DNA from: Gammaproteobacteria bacterium
GTDB lineage: Bacteria; Pseudomonadota; Gammaproteobacteria; Xanthomonadales; Xanthomonadaceae
Reading direction: 5' to 3'
Assembly (NCBI GenBank): GCA_012510865.1
Contig: JAAZHF010000169.1
Span: 1 to 14,698 of the forward strand
DNA length: 14,698 nt
Under the pieces are notes generated by a model. It did no database searches. It was not told the origin of the DNA and saw only the letters and a list, made by a program, of their open reading frames with translations. Shown here piece after piece: positions 14,297 to 14,698 of the stretch. Made by a program: the position numbers and the translations under genes. The stretch's first letter is position 1. Each line of letters opens with the position of its first letter.

Positions 14297-14698
14297 TCAG
14301 TCGATGTCGAGGAAGCTCCGCAGCTGCTCCGAGCGGCTCGGATGGCGCAGCTTGCGCAGGGCCTTGGCTTCGATCTGGCGGATCCGCTCGCGGGTGACGT
14401 CGAACTGCTTGCCGACCTCCTCGAGGGTGTGGTCGGTGTTCATGTCGATGCCGAAGCGCATGCGCAGCACCTTCGCCTCCCTCGGGGTGAGGCCGGCAAG
14501 CACGTCGTGCACGGTCTCGGAGAGGTTGGTGTTGGTGGTCGCGTCCACCGGGGACTCGACGTTGGTGTCCTCGATGAAGTCGCCCAGGTGGGAGTCCTCG
14601 TCGTCGCCGATCGGGGTCTCCATGGAGATCGGCTCCTTGGCGATCTTCATCACCTTGCGAACCTTGTCCTCGGGCATCTCCATTTCCTTGGCCAGCTC
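14297..14698 (-). CDS. rpoD: RNA polymerase primary sigma factor RpoD (sigma-70), C-terminal part
   Basis: The last 133 residues of the housekeeping sigma factor; the start lies beyond the right edge. The visible part covers the end of region 3 ([20 protein letters not shown]), the segment [20 protein letters not shown] (region 3.2, the finger that reaches toward the active centre), and region 4. Region 4.1 contains [15 protein letters not shown], and region 4.2 contains the -35-binding helix-turn-helix [20 protein letters not shown], followed by [20 protein letters not shown]. The sequence is of the primary-sigma type and not RpoS or RpoH. A strong intrinsic terminator follows. Confidence 0.97.
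   Translation of the reverse strand, partial: ELAKEMEMPEDKVRKVMKIAKEPISMETPIGDDEDSHLGDFIEDTNVESPVDATTNTNLSETVHDVLAGLTPREAKVLRMRFGIDMNTDHTLEEVGKQFDVTRERIRQIEAKALRKLRHPSRSEQLRSFLDID

Noticed and set aside
1..14698. Search for CRISPR arrays, insertion sequences and phage genes
   Set aside because: No regularly spaced repeats, transposase, integrase or structural phage motifs were seen.

Overview
The window is very GC-rich, with strong G/C preference at third codon positions. Its gene content is that of a gammaproteobacterium: a fabA-fabB unsaturated fatty acid operon, an AcrAB-type RND pump with a divergent TetR gene, and an RpoD-type primary sigma factor. The overall character fits Xanthomonadaceae (Lysobacter/Luteimonas/Stenotrophomonas-like), but this is inferred from content and composition, not from a search.

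Layout from left to right. (1) 1-4941: a multidrug efflux locus. The permease (acrB-like, cut by the left edge) and the lipoprotein adaptor (acrA-like) run on the minus strand. A TetR/AcrR repressor runs on the plus strand. An 18-bp palindrome of AcrR/TtgR/SmeT type fills the spacer of a near-consensus sigma-70 promoter for the pump genes. (2) 5039-7796: two YceI-family periplasmic proteins flank a pirin-family quercetinase and a cytochrome b561. The last three form a tight plus-strand operon, and an AT-rich regulatory region with several inverted repeats separates it from the divergent first yceI. (3) 7833-9232: debris of a possible frameshifted gene, then an Old Yellow Enzyme family ene-reductase on the minus strand. 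(4) 9369-11092: the fabA-fabB operon on the minus strand, with the two genes overlapping by one base. (5) 11196-11779: apparent gene remnants, one on each strand. (6) 11786-12107, minus strand: a tRNA-Ile2 (CAU) gene whose anticodon loop is split by a 246-nt group I intron. (7) 12259-12636: a small alanine-rich lipoprotein. (8) 12771-14159: a metallo-beta-lactamase/beta-CASP nuclease-like protein. (9) 14297-14698: the C-terminal end of rpoD with a clear intrinsic terminator.

The most notable item is the intron. The tRNA halves lie 246 bases apart, and the DNA between them carries the recognisable group I core: an internal guide GUG facing the CAU anticodon, P3, P4, P6, P7, P8, a P9 hairpin with a GAAA loop, and a terminal G. 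It sits between tRNA positions 36 and 37, as I recall for the Azoarcus tRNA-Ile(CAU) ribozyme. It also has about 33-36 extra bases between P7 and P3 that can fold into their own stem, which the compact Azoarcus intron lacks as I remember it. A tRNA finder that does not model this intron could miss the gene.

Taken together, the left half is an envelope, toxicant and redox defence neighbourhood (efflux, pirin, b561/YceI, ene-reductase). The right half is housekeeping (fatty acid synthesis, tRNA, RNA processing, sigma factor).
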